DNA of 64,000 nt from Planococcus shenhongbingii (GCF_030413635.1 NZ_CP129235.1:2356001-2420000); one strand, 5' to 3'; positions 23,184-32,603 are shown, counted from the stretch's first letter. Numbers and translations are program-made. Notes: generated by a model from the sequence alone, not told the origin.

Positions 23184-24197
23184 GTGAAGAAGTTTTTATT
23201 TCCTTTACTATCCCTCGTTGTGCTTGCAGGCTGTAACGATGCACCCGCTAATCCCAAAGAAGCGACAGTCGCGACTGAAGCGATAGCCAGCGGCCTTGAT
23301 ATTCCCTGGTCCATCAATAAAATCAATGATGAATTTTATATCTCAGAACGTCCCGGAACAGTCGCCCATGTTGCCGCCGACGGGAAAGTGACGCACCAGC
23401 AGGTGGAGTTTTCAGATCCTTTATCTTCAGCAGCTGAAGCAGGATTTCTTGGATTTGTACTGGCGCATGATTTTGAGGAATCCAAACAAGCTTATGGCTA
23501 TTATGTCTACGAACGCAATGGCCGTTCTTTTAATAAAATCGCCCGGTTCCAGCAGGATGGCGGCGCCTGGCAGGAAACGGACGTCTTATTGGAAGGCATT
23601 CCTACAGGCAACGTCCATCACGGCGGACGGCTCGAACTGGATAAAGACGGTGTCTTGTTCGCGACTGTCGGAGATGCATCCGAGCCTGAATTGGCACAGG
23701 ATCTGGCTTCAGTAAACGGGAAAATTCTTCGGTTGAATGAATTTGATGAATTTGAAATCTACTCTCATGGCCATCGCAACCCGCAAGGAATCGCCTGGGC
23801 GGAAGATACGATGTACGCGTCCGAGCACGGCCAGTCTGCGAATGATGAAATAAATATTATTGAAGAAGGCAATAATTATGGTTGGCCGACAATTGAAGGC
23901 AACGCCTCAAAAGAAGGCATGGAATCTCCGTATTATACAACGGGCTCGGACGAAACCTGGGCACCAAGCGGCATCGCCATACATGATGGAATGCTTTATG
24001 TAGCAGCACTCCGCGGCACTGCCGTGAAAGTGATCGATTTAGAGACAGGCGACGTAGCCGATTCTTATGAAGGATTTGGCCGTGTCCGCGATGTTTTCTC
24101 AGACGGTGAAGATCTTTACTTCGTCACTAACAACACCGACGGCCGCGGGACCCCTAACGAAAACGACGATCAATTGTATCGTTTGAGCAAGGAATAG
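23184..24197 (+). CDS. PQQ-dependent sugar dehydrogenase-like lipoprotein
   Basis: 337 residues from a GTG after AAAGGAGG. The signal peptide ends in LVVLAGC, so it is anchored outside the membrane. The beta-propeller matches soluble aldose sugar dehydrogenases: LDIPWSINKI, HHGGRLELDKDGVLFATVGD, SHGHRNPQGIAW and SEHGQSANDEIN. The His in GNVHHGG is the expected catalytic base. Whether the cell makes or imports PQQ cannot be seen here. The gene ends in the first hairpin of element B. Confidence 0.8.
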   Translation: MKKFLFPLLSLVVLAGCNDAPANPKEATVATEAIASGLDIPWSINKINDEFYISERPGTVAHVAADGKVTHQQVEFSDPLSSAAEAGFLGFVLAHDFEESKQAYGYYVYERNGRSFNKIARFQQDGGAWQETDVLLEGIPTGNVHHGGRLELDKDGVLFATVGDASEPELAQDLASVNGKILRLNEFDEFEIYSHGHRNPQGIAWAEDTMYASEHGQSANDEINIIEEGNNYGWPTIEGNASKEGMESPYYTTGSDETWAPSGIAIHDGMLYVAALRGTAVKVIDLETGDVADSYEGFGRVRDVFSDGEDLYFVTNNTDGRGTPNENDDQLYRLSKE

Positions 24198-24199
24198 AA

Positions 24200-24219
24200 A
24201 GACGCCGAAATCGGCGTCT
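24200..24219 (+). repeat. Left copy of duplicated terminator hairpin (element B)
   Basis: AGACGCCGA-AA-TCGGCGTCT, two bases after the dehydrogenase stop. No T run follows; the copy at 24802-24821 has it. Confidence 0.7.
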
Positions 24220-24802
24220 CAGACTGTAAACAAAGTCAAAGGTTGATGACTATGGTTGTATAAAACCAACCGGTCCGGCCACTTCGCTTTCCGTGGGCAC
24301 GGCTTCAGCCTCCTCGTCACTTAGAAAACCCGGTGCTCCTGCATCGCTGCGCTAGCTTCGTCGCAAACGAATCGTGCAAGCACAATTCGCTTCCTGCGGG
24401 GTCTTCAGCTCGAGCTGGTCCCACAGGAGTCTTCGTGGCCGGTCCGGTTGGGCTTCACTTTGGAATCAAGGCAACAATGTCAACACGCCAGCAATTGCTC
24501 CTGGAGGATGCTTGGGATTCCAGCCTGTTCCAGGATCCGGAGCGCAAGGCGGCGAGGGCAAACACTGTGCTCCTGCATCGCTGCGCTAGCTTCGTCGCAA
24601 ACGAATTGTGCAAAATTACTTTTGCACAATTCGCTTCCTGCGGGACAGCGAAGTGCCGAAATCCGCTCGGACGTCAGGCCGAGTTAGTTCGGCGCAAGCC
24701 CGCGGAAAGCGTCCGACTGGCGCGCAGGATCCGGCATCGCGCCAATAAAAGAGGGATGTTTATTCCGTTAGCGTGATAAATATATTTTTGTCTACAAGCT
24801 CA
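24220..24802. repeat. GC-rich repeat element B with terminal inverted repeats
   Basis: 583 bases between two copies of the dehydrogenase terminator hairpin. The ends are CAGACTGTAAACAAAG and TTTGTCTACAAGCTCA, matching element A. The inner arms CCAACCGGTCCGGCCAC (24266-24282) and 24435-24451 are inverted with one mismatch. A module beginning GCTCCTGCATCGCTGCGC occurs twice (near 24335 and 24571), each time in a sequence bounded by CAAACGAAT and ATTCGCTTCCTGC, so modules are nested inside the element. No credible gene. Confidence 0.7.
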
Positions 24803-24826
24803 GACGCTGAAATCGGCGTCTTTTTC
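24802..24826. terminator. Terminator, right copy of duplicated hairpin (element B)
   Basis: AGACGCTGA-AA-TCGGCGTCTTTTT. It can serve both the dehydrogenase and the convergent GNAT gene. Confidence 0.75.
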
Positions 24827-25323
24827 TAAAGAAATTTAACCATCAAATCTTCGTCGACATAGCCATTATCCGTTTTCATCGAACGGTATTCAGTCCCGTA
24901 TTTTTCAAAGCCATATCGTTCATATAATTGAATCGCGCTATGATTGCTGCTGACGACCGTTAGATACAATTGCTCAATGCCACCGCATTCTTTTGCATAT
25001 TCGACCAGCTCATCCATCAGCTGGCTGGCAATGCCTTTCCCTCTTGCTTTCGGGGTCACATAGACAGCCAGTACATTAGCCCGGTGTTTCAGCTTTTTTC
25101 CAGTCTCCCTCAAAAGCGTCACATTGCCAACCAGTTGCCCGTTTAAAAACGCTCCAAACGTCACAGCCGATTCAGCTGCCAAATTGTCTGCTGTTGCCTG
25201 GAGCGGTTTTAGCAAGGCATCTTCAAGAGTTGAGCTGAAGGCATCCGGGGATTGTCTTAAAGCTTCAATACGAAGTTCCCTGTATATGGCAGCATCTTTC
25301 GGATTTAGTTCACGAATATCCAT
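24826..25323 (-). CDS. GNAT family N-acetyltransferase
   Basis: 165 residues from the ATG at 25323, preceded by AGAGGAAG. Classic GNAT motifs: LAVYVTPKARGKGIASQLMDEL (acetyl-CoA loop RGKGIA) and LTVVSSNHSAIQLYERYGFEKYG. It most resembles small-molecule or ribosomal-type acetyltransferases; the substrate is unknown. It follows the S66 peptidase gene by 16 bases, so the two form an operon. Confidence 0.85.
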   Translation of the reverse strand: MDIRELNPKDAAIYRELRIEALRQSPDAFSSTLEDALLKPLQATADNLAAESAVTFGAFLNGQLVGNVTLLRETGKKLKHRANVLAVYVTPKARGKGIASQLMDELVEYAKECGGIEQLYLTVVSSNHSAIQLYERYGFEKYGTEYRSMKTDNGYVDEDLMVKFL

Positions 25324-25339
25324 TGGCGCATCTTCCTCT

Positions 25340-26356
25340 TTACTTGAATTCCATTTCGACTTTCCCTTTGCCGTTTTCAACATCAATCGTTGCATAGGCT
25401 CCGTTTACAAAAGTGATTTGAGGCGGAATATGGCCGAGGTCAATGTCGTAGGCAATAGGAACACCTAGTTCATCTGACAAATCCTCGTACATTTTCTCTA
25501 CTGTATATCCGCTGATTTCCTGGTTCGCCGGACTTCTGCCAAAAACAATGCCGGAAATATGGTTAAACCATCCCGCATATTTCATTTGAGTCAATGACCG
25601 TTTTAAATCTGCTACGTTCATTTCACAGTTTTCTAAATACCATAAAACCGGTTCTCCTGGAATATGGCGTTCACGGAAACCGTCTACATCTCCATAAGGT
25701 GTTCCGATTAAATGGCGGATCACATCGATGCAGCCGCCTAGAAGACGCCCTTTGAATTGTTCCGCTTCCCCTGAAACGGTCTTCCATTCCGTGTCTTCTG
25801 TCAAATTAAAAATGACTGGAGTCGGATGATCATGATCCCATTCTTTTTGATACTTTTCGGATGATACTTGTGCGATGGATTCGCCTTGTTTTGTTTGAAG
25901 AACATCGAGCCATTTGGCTGTCGTATCATCTGATTCAGGGCCGCGAAGATCAACAAAATTAACGCCGTGTGCTGTCGCATATCCTGTGTTCAACGTAACA
26001 GCAAGCAATAGCATGCTGATATCCGAGTAACCTAAAATCCATTTCAATTCAATTTTTGAGAAATCGAGGAATTCCAGAACTTCCACGAGCAATTCCCCGC
26101 CCCAAGGAGGCATGACCAAATCAACCGATGGGTCGCTAAGCATTTTCATCAATTCTTCTGCACGGACTTCCGCCGGCGCGGATTTAGCTTCCTGCTGCGT
26201 CCACGGCGTGTCCCCTACCTGCAGTTTAAAGCCTCGCTCTTCTAAGCGCTCAATTGATTTTTTCAGTACCTCATGCATATCTGGTGCAACCCCGGAAGAA
26301 GGTGCGGTTACTCCAATCGTTTCATTCTTGCGGTCTGGATATCTGATCATCGTCAT
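25340..26356 (-). CDS. S66 family LD-carboxypeptidase (MccF-like)
   Basis: 338 residues. The nucleophile Ser lies in ILGYSDIS, the Glu in YLENCEMN and the His in DLGHIPPQ, giving the Ser-Glu-His triad of family S66. The absence of a signal peptide and its length favour the MccF-type branch, which cleaves acyl-sulfamoyl or peptide-adenylate toxins, over periplasmic LdcA. PWGGE at about 110 is also typical. Co-transcribed with the GNAT gene, which is suggestive of a self-protection pair. Confidence 0.85.
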   Translation of the reverse strand: MTMIRYPDRKNETIGVTAPSSGVAPDMHEVLKKSIERLEERGFKLQVGDTPWTQQEAKSAPAEVRAEELMKMLSDPSVDLVMPPWGGELLVEVLEFLDFSKIELKWILGYSDISMLLLAVTLNTGYATAHGVNFVDLRGPESDDTTAKWLDVLQTKQGESIAQVSSEKYQKEWDHDHPTPVIFNLTEDTEWKTVSGEAEQFKGRLLGGCIDVIRHLIGTPYGDVDGFRERHIPGEPVLWYLENCEMNVADLKRSLTQMKYAGWFNHISGIVFGRSPANQEISGYTVEKMYEDLSDELGVPIAYDIDLGHIPPQITFVNGAYATIDVENGKGKVEMEFK

Positions 26357-26375
26357 TCTCCTTTAATATTTGGCG

Positions 26376-26582
26376 TTATGTAAATGATACGAGTGCCAGA
26401 ATTATTCCGCAAAGAATAACTCCACCCAGCAAAAACAAAAACGTTTGAGTTATAAAGTCCCAAAGCGCATTTGGTTTACGGTCTGATTTCATGTGGTCTA
26501 AGTGACCTACTCCAAGGGAAAGTCCTGAAGAATCAGCTTGTCCAGGGTATTCAGCCATCTTTTTTTGATTTCGGGAATGCAT
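26376..26582 (-). CDS. Small single-span membrane protein
   Basis: 68 residues with a polar N-terminal half (AEYPGQADSSGLSLG) and one C-terminal span (FLFLLGGVILCGIILALVSF). AAGGAGG precedes the ATG. It lies 19 bases upstream of the S66 gene and is probably first in that operon. Function unknown. Confidence 0.55.
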   Translation of the reverse strand: MHSRNQKKMAEYPGQADSSGLSLGVGHLDHMKSDRKPNALWDFITQTFLFLLGGVILCGIILALVSFT

Positions 26583-26768
26583 TTAAATCCTCCTTACATA
26601 TGTATAAAATAAAATTAAAGATTAGTTACATTATACTAGAGTGCTTTTATATATAAAGAAAAAACTTCTGAAAATTAAAATTCGATTTATTTTTCATTTC
26701 GTCTGCCGCTTAAAGTGGCGCTGTCAGGGTATTTATCTGTAGGATCAAAATGTGAAGGAGATGTGCAT

Positions 26769-27413
26769 ATGAAAGTTTTAGTGGTGGGTGCCAATGGACA
26801 AGTCGGCCGCCATTTTGTCCAGCTGCTAGCCGATTCGAAAGAACATACCCCAAAAGCAATGATCCGCCATGAAGAACAAATCAGCTATTTCAACAGTCTT
26901 GGAGTGGAAACAGTTCTAACGAGCCTTGAAGGCAGTGTTGAAGAAATTGCTGCTGCTATGGAAGGCTGCGATGCCGTCGTCTTCACAGCAGGCAGCGGAG
27001 GCGCAACCGGAGCTGATAAAACTTTGCTGGTCGACTTGGACGGTGCAGCCAAAACCATCAAAGCGGCAGAACAAACCGGCACCGAACGATTCCTCATGGT
27101 GAGCGCCATCCATGCCGACCGCCGTGAAATGTGGGGCAAAGATATCGCACCGTATTATGTGGCAAAGCACCATGCCGATAATATCCTGCGGGCAAGCGGT
27201 CTCATTTATACGATTGTCCGGCCGGGCCGGCTGACGAACGATCCCGGGACTGGCCGGATATGGGCAACGGAAAACCTGGACTCTGGTCCAATTCCAAGAG
27301 AAGACGTCGCCAAGGTTCTGTTGCATTGCTTGGACAATGAGCATGTCTACAATAAAACTTTTGAAGTCATTTCCGGTGATGATGAAATTGAAGAAGCACT
27401 TGATCGTTTATAG
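26769..27413 (+). CDS. yhfK: NAD(P)-binding SDR-like protein YhfK
   Basis: 214 residues, the same length as B. subtilis YhfK. The Rossmann motif is VVGANGQVGRHF, followed by FTAGSGGATGADKT and IRPGR-type VRPGRLTNDPG of atypical SDRs. It probably binds NADP; the substrate is unknown. AAGGAGATGTGCAT precedes the ATG. Confidence 0.8.
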   Translation: MKVLVVGANGQVGRHFVQLLADSKEHTPKAMIRHEEQISYFNSLGVETVLTSLEGSVEEIAAAMEGCDAVVFTAGSGGATGADKTLLVDLDGAAKTIKAAEQTGTERFLMVSAIHADRREMWGKDIAPYYVAKHHADNILRASGLIYTIVRPGRLTNDPGTGRIWATENLDSGPIPREDVAKVLLHCLDNEHVYNKTFEVISGDDEIEEALDRL

Positions 27414-27507
27414 GAGGCAATGCTTTCCACCTTTGATCTGGCCAGCAGAATAATTTTTATGATGGGCTAAAAAGCAATGCGGCATTTGAATATTGATTAT
27501 TAAATGT

Positions 27508-27543
27508 AAAAAGGAACACGGTTCTTAGCGGGTTCCTTTTTTG
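27508..27543. terminator. Terminator between convergent genes
   Basis: AAAGGAACACGG, loop, GCGGGTTCCTTTTTT. It serves yhfK and, on the other strand, the gene at 27545. Confidence 0.8.
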
Positions 27544-27544
27544 G

Positions 27545-27994
27545 TTAATCCCAATAATTAAAGAGGATCTGTCCTACAGTCTCCGGTTTCCAATAAAAGA
27601 TTTGTTCCCATTCAGCAGGATTTAATTCATTTTTTTGTGGTTTGTGTTTTATAAGTTCATTTAATTCATTGACAGTTAATACATCATAGAAGGGTTTAAA
27701 TTCTTGGGAAAGCACAGGTTCATCTTTGAATTCAAGGTTCCCATCATCAACAATTGAAGCAAAGGCAATAAAAGGATAATGTTCATTCAATAAAACATAA
27801 AACTGATTGCCACGCATCTCCACATGTGCAGAATAAAAATTTGCCGGATATCGGGGCGAGTTGAATTCCAATATTCTACCGGCATTATTAGTTGCTACGC
27901 TGAAACACAATTGCTTAAACTGTTTCCCGTCTGTTTGAGGAGGTTTGTCGGCTTCAGAATTATAGAATCCAGTTACCCCATTTGGAAGTTTCAT
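27545..27994 (-). CDS. Hypothetical protein
   Basis: 149 residues, soluble, aromatic-rich (NYWD end, FYWKPETVGQILFN). MKLPNGVTGFYNSEADKPP at the start; ATG preceded by GGAGGAAACAGG. No family recognised. It may be an immunity- or SUFU/SMI1-like small domain protein, but I see no decisive motif. Confidence 0.5.
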   Translation of the reverse strand: MKLPNGVTGFYNSEADKPPQTDGKQFKQLCFSVATNNAGRILEFNSPRYPANFYSAHVEMRGNQFYVLLNEHYPFIAFASIVDDGNLEFKDEPVLSQEFKPFYDVLTVNELNELIKHKPQKNELNPAEWEQIFYWKPETVGQILFNYWD

Positions 27995-28036
27995 CCTGTT
28001 TCCTCCATTCCTAAGGAGTTTAAATTTTATAGAGGC

Positions 28037-28077
28037 AAAAAAGACGCCGCCAAACCTGAAGCGGTGCCGTCTTTTTT
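28037..28077. terminator. Terminator
   Basis: AAAAAAGACG-C, long loop, G-CGTCTTTTTT, with T/A runs on both sides, between the genes at 27994 and 28133. Confidence 0.6.
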
Positions 28078-28132
28078 ATAAGATGAAAATATAAATGATG
28101 CAAAGTCTCTATACAAAAGCATTTATTCCACT

Positions 28133-28384
28133 TCACGCCTGCTGTTGTGCATTTAAGTTCTTGACCCCCAGCACTGCCTGGAAAACAAACGCGATTGCAC
28201 ACAATACGATAGCCACATAGCCAAGAGTGTTGATTGGCTGGAGCAAAAACGTCCGCACTACAATCAGCAGCAGCATAGCCGCCAACGAAAAGTTAACGAC
28301 ATACGGCTTGTCGTAAAACTTCTTTAAAGAATACGCCGCAAATACAGCAGCGGCCACAATCAGCAAAGATAAAATAGTCCCCAT
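28133..28384 (-). CDS. Small three-span membrane protein
   Basis: 83 residues with spans near 3-18, 29-47 and 55-73 and a short polar end (NAQQQA). No signal or motif. It stands alone and has no recognised family. Confidence 0.5.
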   Translation of the reverse strand: MGTILSLLIVAAAVFAAYSLKKFYDKPYVVNFSLAAMLLLIVVRTFLLQPINTLGYVAIVLCAIAFVFQAVLGVKNLNAQQQA

Positions 28385-28456
28385 AAAATTCCCTCATCCT
28401 TTTTTGTGCATTTTTTCTAGTTTAGCATTCTTGCTGACGATCCGATACCGACTTAA

Positions 28457-28960
28457 TCATTCGGGAAGTTTGTCATACGCCATTTTTTTAATGATTTGTT
28501 CATGCTGGGGATATTGAGCGAGCAGCTCATTTTGAGTGAACAGTTCAAAATCAGCAAAATCAAAGCCCGGTGCCACCATGCAGCCGACCAAAGAAAAAGC
28601 CTCTTCTTTTTCTACTGAAGAGCCAAATATGCTGCCGCTTGGCACCAGTACCTGCGGTTTTTCACCATTTTTGATATCCAATCCCAGCTTTTCCACACGG
28701 TATCCGCCGTCCTTATCAAGGATATGGACTGACAGCGCACTGCCGGCATGGAAATACCAGAGCTCGTCAGACTTCAAGCGATGCAGATGGGAAACGTCAT
28801 GCGAGCGCAGCAGAAAATAAATGCTTGTATAAAGCAGCCTTTCAGCCGGATGCGTCTCTGGAGAAATTAGTTGCTCCGACTCAAAAGCCCTTTTGTAGAA
28901 GCCGCCTTCCGGATGCGGCTCCATCCCTAAATGTTTGATCATATATTCTGCTTCCATCAT
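28457..28960 (-). CDS. Cupin (DUF985) family protein
   Basis: 167 residues. The DUF985 signature is clear: LGMEPHPEGGFYKRAF, SIYFLLR, SHLHRLKSDELWYFHAGSAL and VGCMVAPGFDFADFELF. The fold is a cupin with metal-binding His residues; relatives bind sugar-like ligands, but no reaction is established. It overlaps the nucleotidyltransferase gene by four bases, so it is the second gene of a coupled pair. Confidence 0.85.
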   Translation of the reverse strand: MMEAEYMIKHLGMEPHPEGGFYKRAFESEQLISPETHPAERLLYTSIYFLLRSHDVSHLHRLKSDELWYFHAGSALSVHILDKDGGYRVEKLGLDIKNGEKPQVLVPSGSIFGSSVEKEEAFSLVGCMVAPGFDFADFELFTQNELLAQYPQHEQIIKKMAYDKLPE

Positions 28961-29676
28961 TGATCCCTGCTTTCTTTTCCAATTGCAAATCCATCAAACA
29001 CCCTGCCGCCATGCTTATTCAGAACAGCGTCTGTCAATTGGATGACCTCTTCTTTTTCAGCGGTCCGGTAATAGCTGTCAAAGGCTTCAATAAAACGGCC
29101 AGCGAATTCAGCGTCGTATCTTTTCAAGGCCCGCACCAGCCATTTTGACGTTCCGGTCCACTGCCGATTGATTCTCAGCACAAACTCACTCAGCTGTTCC
29201 GCTAAAGCATTGGCAATAAACAGTTCTTCTGCACGATTGCTGCAGCCTAAGAAGTCTTCCAGCACATCTGTTAGAAAATAACGTTTTTGCTCCGCTTCTT
29301 TTGCACTCCATTCCGCCGGACCTTTTTGCAGCAGCAACCGGGCTTCGTGTTTTATAGACTCTATCATCCTATTATCTTTTAAAACGATTCCTTCTGCCAC
29401 CATATTCGGCAAAGAAGGGCGTCCCCTTTGACAGTCGCTATCAAAATATGCCTGATAAGAAGTTAAACTATGAACAAAAATTTCAACAGGCCAGCCATTT
29501 TCCATTACCGACTTTCTATAAGACGACATAATATTATTATAAAATACCACTAAATCTAAATCGGACGTCTCGGTCGCTTCTCCCCTTACGATACTGCCTG
29601 CCAATAATGCAGCTTCACAATCCGGAAATAACTGGGCAACCAGCTGCTTCGCTGTTGCCAACGCATTCTTATCCAT
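28957..29676 (-). CDS. Nucleotidyltransferase domain protein
   Basis: 239 residues. The pol-beta-type motif GSIVRGEATETSDLDLVVF (GS...DxD) lies near 27-45, with the third acidic residue probably in VEIFVHS near 65. The C-terminal half is helical. This is the layout of aminoglycoside- or toxin-type NTases; the target is unknown. First gene of a pair with the cupin. Confidence 0.8.
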   Translation of the reverse strand: MDKNALATAKQLVAQLFPDCEAALLAGSIVRGEATETSDLDLVVFYNNIMSSYRKSVMENGWPVEIFVHSLTSYQAYFDSDCQRGRPSLPNMVAEGIVLKDNRMIESIKHEARLLLQKGPAEWSAKEAEQKRYFLTDVLEDFLGCSNRAEELFIANALAEQLSEFVLRINRQWTGTSKWLVRALKRYDAEFAGRFIEAFDSYYRTAEKEEVIQLTDAVLNKHGGRVFDGFAIGKESRDQ

Positions 29677-29785
29677 TGCTTCAACTCCTTTGCCTAATTA
29701 TGTTTTTCTGCTTATTGTTGAAACTTTCTCAATACTCATCTCGTATTCATTATATAGCAAATTTAAAACGCCAAGGAGGAGCAAA

Positions 29786-30583
29786 ATGAATAACCACGAA
29801 ATTGATTTTAAATTACACGGGGATGACATGCAGTTTGTTGAAGTGGAACTGGATCCGAACGAAACGGTCATTGCTGAAGCTGGTGCTTTGATGATGATGG
29901 AAGACGGCATTGTGATGGAAACCATTTTTGGAGACGGCTCCAAAGGAGGCGGGTCCGGCATCATGGGCAAATTGATTGGAGCCGGTAAACGGGTTATTAC
30001 GGGGGAAAGTTTGTTTATGACGACGTTTACCAACCAAGGAACAGGCAAGCGCCATGTATCTTTCGCATCGCCGTACCCCGGCAAAATCATTCCGATGGAC
30101 TTGAGCACGCTCGGCGGAAAAGTCATTTGCCAAAAAGACGCTTTCTTGGCAGCCGCTAAAGGCGTATCCATTGGCATTGAATTCCAGCGTAAACTTGGCA
30201 CCGGCTTTTTTGGAGGCGAAGGATTCATCATGCAAAAGCTGGAAGGCGACGGTTTGGCGTTCATCCATGCCGGTGGAACACTTTACCGCAAAAACCTGCA
30301 AAAAGGTGAAGTATTGCGCGTCGATACCGGCTGTCTCGTTGCGATGACTGCAGACGTTGATTATAATATCGAAATGGTCTCCGGCGTTAAAACCGCTTTG
30401 TTCGGCGGCGAAGGCCTGTTCTTCGCGACACTTCGCGGCCCTGGCAGCGTGTGGATTCAATCATTGCCTTTCAGCCGGCTCGCAAGCCGCGTCTTTGCTG
30501 CAGCTCCTCAAAACCCTGCCGGACGGTCCCAAGGCGAAGGCAGTGTTGCAGGCGGATTATTCGATTTGCTTGGCGGCAAATAA
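29786..30583 (+). CDS. AIM24 / TIGR00266 family protein
   Basis: 265 residues. Motifs: VEVELDPNETVIAEAGALM, GKLIGAGKRVITGESLFMT, PYPGKIIPMDL and GGEGLFFATLRGPGSVWIQSLP. These define the AIM24 (TIGR00266) beta-barrel family, which has no settled function. AAGGAGGAGCAAA precedes the ATG at 29786. Gly-rich C-terminus. Single gene with its own terminator. Confidence 0.9.
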   Translation: MNNHEIDFKLHGDDMQFVEVELDPNETVIAEAGALMMMEDGIVMETIFGDGSKGGGSGIMGKLIGAGKRVITGESLFMTTFTNQGTGKRHVSFASPYPGKIIPMDLSTLGGKVICQKDAFLAAAKGVSIGIEFQRKLGTGFFGGEGFIMQKLEGDGLAFIHAGGTLYRKNLQKGEVLRVDTGCLVAMTADVDYNIEMVSGVKTALFGGEGLFFATLRGPGSVWIQSLPFSRLASRVFAAAPQNPAGRSQGEGSVAGGLFDLLGGK

Positions 30584-30600
30584 GCTTAACTATGCAAACA

Positions 30601-30635
30601 AAGACCCGAAGCCATTGTCAGGCTCCGGGTCTTTT
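30601..30635. terminator. Terminator between convergent genes
   Basis: AAGACCCGaaGCC, loop, GGCtCCGGGTCTTTT at the end of the AIM24 gene. Confidence 0.8.
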
Positions 30636-30641
30636 GAAATT

Positions 30642-30851
30642 TCACTTTTTGCGTTTCTGCATTTCTTCAACCGCCCCATTGAATTTATCAAAATCAAATT
30701 CCAGGCTGTTCCGTTTATAGAAAAATAGGATCGATTCTTTTTCGCCTTGAGCGAGCAGATGATTCACTACTGCTTTCGGGCTTTTCATATTAATGCCTGC
30801 CTGGTCGGCATCTGCAAGTTTGTCTAAAATGTCATTTGGTATAACCGGCAT
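30642..30851 (-). CDS. Small hypothetical protein
   Basis: 69 residues from the ATG at 30851 (AAGGGGG upstream): MPVIPNDILDKLADADQAG, a helix with DKL..AD, then SPKAVVNHLLAQGEKESILFF. It follows the amidohydrolase in the same direction. Family not recognised. Confidence 0.45.
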   Translation of the reverse strand: MPVIPNDILDKLADADQAGINMKSPKAVVNHLLAQGEKESILFFYKRNSLEFDFDKFNGAVEEMQKRKK

Positions 30852-30914
30852 TCCGGCAACCCCCTTTTCAATCGAGACTGCAGCAATTATGTCTGCCATC
30901 TGCTTTATTCAACT

Positions 30915-32483
30915 TCAATTTCTCTGATACATGACTTCCCCGGCAACTACCGTCATTTCTACTTGAGCTTCTAAAACCTGCTCCGGCAGCCCTTCGAATA
31001 AATCGCGGTCATAAATTGAAAAGTCGGCATCAAAGCCTTCAACAATCCGGCCTCGCTCATGCTCTTTGCAAATGGCCGCAGCGCTTCCACTCGTATAAAG
31101 TTGGATCGCTTCAAAACGGCTCAATTTTTCCTGCGGCATATAGCCTTCATGCGTTTCATATGGCTTTCTCCGGGTCACGGCCGCATAAATGCCCAAAAGC
31201 GGATTTACTTCCTCAATCGGCGCATCTGATCCACCGGCACAAATCAGCCCTTTAGCGAGCAAGCTCTTCCATGCGTAAGCCCACTTGATCCGTTCTTCAC
31301 CGAGCCGTTCAATGACCCAAGGGAAATCGGAAGTGGTAAAACTCGGCTGCACATCCAAAGCCACGTCTATTTTTTGCATCCGTTCAACAAGGTCTTCACG
31401 AACGACCATGGCGTGGATCAGCCGGTCACGTTTGCCTTTTGGCACAGGATGCGCTTCGATGGCATCCAGCGCCTTTTCCATCCCCAAATCGCCGATGACA
31501 TGGATAGCAACGGCTTCACCGTGCCGGCGTGCCATTGCAACCAGCTGCTTTAATTCCTCATCGGAATGGATAGCGACACCGCTTGTTGACGGGTCGTCGT
31601 TATAAGGTTTGCTGAGCAATGCCGTTTTTCCGCCGATGGAGCCATCAGCAAAAATCTTAATGGCGCCTGGGTCGATAAACGGTTCATCGTATTCAGCACT
31701 TTCAATCATTTTTTCAAAGACACTATGGGCACGCAGCAAATGGGCGCGGAATTTGATGTCTCCACCAATGACGTTCTTGAAAGCCTGCAAGGGCCTTGAA
31801 TAATCGCCGTAATAACCCATATCTTCCGTATGAGCACCCGTCAGGCCGAGCGACAATAAATCTTCAACTGAAGTTTTCAGTGCATTCGTTAAATAATTGA
31901 TGCTGACTTCCGGAATTTGGCCGGACACCAAATCCTGCGCAGCATCCAATAAATACCCAGTCGGTTCGCCGTCATTATCGCGGACAATGACACCGCCTTC
32001 CGGATCCGGCGTGTCTTTCGTAATGCCAGCAAGGTCCAAAGCTCTTGAATTGGCCAATACAGCATGGCGGCAGACGCGTTTCAGCATCATCGGCGAGCGG
32101 CTTATTTCATCCAGTTCCGTCCGGTGGAAGATTTTGCGGTCCGGAAAATTGTTTTCGTTCCAGCCTTCTCCGATAAACCAATCACCTTCTGCGAGATTGG
32201 CAGTTGAACGGATCAATTGATTTTTCATTTCTTCTGAAGAATCGATTTTGGACAAGTCTACCCGCAGCAGTTTTTCGCCATGCCCAATCATGTGCATATG
32301 GCTATCGACAAATCCAGGATAAATTACTTTTCCTTCCAGATTTATTTCTTGGTCTGCTGAGCCTTTTAGTTCTTCGTATGTACCTATTTTTTCTATTTTT
32401 CCGCTGGATACCAAAACTGCTTCCGCCGTTTCGCCTTCCACAGCCATCGTGTAAATTACTCCTCCATGCCATAACGTCTTCAT
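30915..32483 (-). CDS. YtcJ-like amidohydrolase
   Basis: 522 residues, amidohydrolase superfamily class of YtcJ and N-substituted formamide deformylase. Seen: [19 protein letters not shown] (metal His pair), [48 protein letters not shown] and [18 protein letters not shown] (last Asp). The product would be a cytosolic metal hydrolase acting on an amide or formamide; the substrate is unknown. GGAGTGACAGC precedes the ATG. Divergent from the CNNM transporter. Confidence 0.85.
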   Translation of the reverse strand: MKTLWHGGVIYTMAVEGETAEAVLVSSGKIEKIGTYEELKGSADQEINLEGKVIYPGFVDSHMHMIGHGEKLLRVDLSKIDSSEEMKNQLIRSTANLAEGDWFIGEGWNENNFPDRKIFHRTELDEISRSPMMLKRVCRHAVLANSRALDLAGITKDTPDPEGGVIVRDNDGEPTGYLLDAAQDLVSGQIPEVSINYLTNALKTSVEDLLSLGLTGAHTEDMGYYGDYSRPLQAFKNVIGGDIKFRAHLLRAHSVFEKMIESAEYDEPFIDPGAIKIFADGSIGGKTALLSKPYNDDPSTSGVAIHSDEELKQLVAMARRHGEAVAIHVIGDLGMEKALDAIEAHPVPKGKRDRLIHAMVVREDLVERMQKIDVALDVQPSFTTSDFPWVIERLGEERIKWAYAWKSLLAKGLICAGGSDAPIEEVNPLLGIYAAVTRRKPYETHEGYMPQEKLSRFEAIQLYTSGSAAAICKEHERGRIVEGFDADFSIYDRDLFEGLPEQVLEAQVEMTVVAGEVMYQRN

Positions 32484-32603
32484 GCTGTCACTCCTTTTCT
32501 AAATATAATGATAAATCCAAGTTCCGGCTTATACAACTACTAACCATTTCCAAGCCATTAAATTTCATGCCGAAACTTTCTGACGCGGAATAATGGGAAT
32601 TTA

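Noticed and set aside
24333..24776. 147-codon frame and relatives in element B
   Set aside because: Reads through repeat modules (LLHRCASFVAN twice) with no family signal; an artefact of GC-rich repeats.
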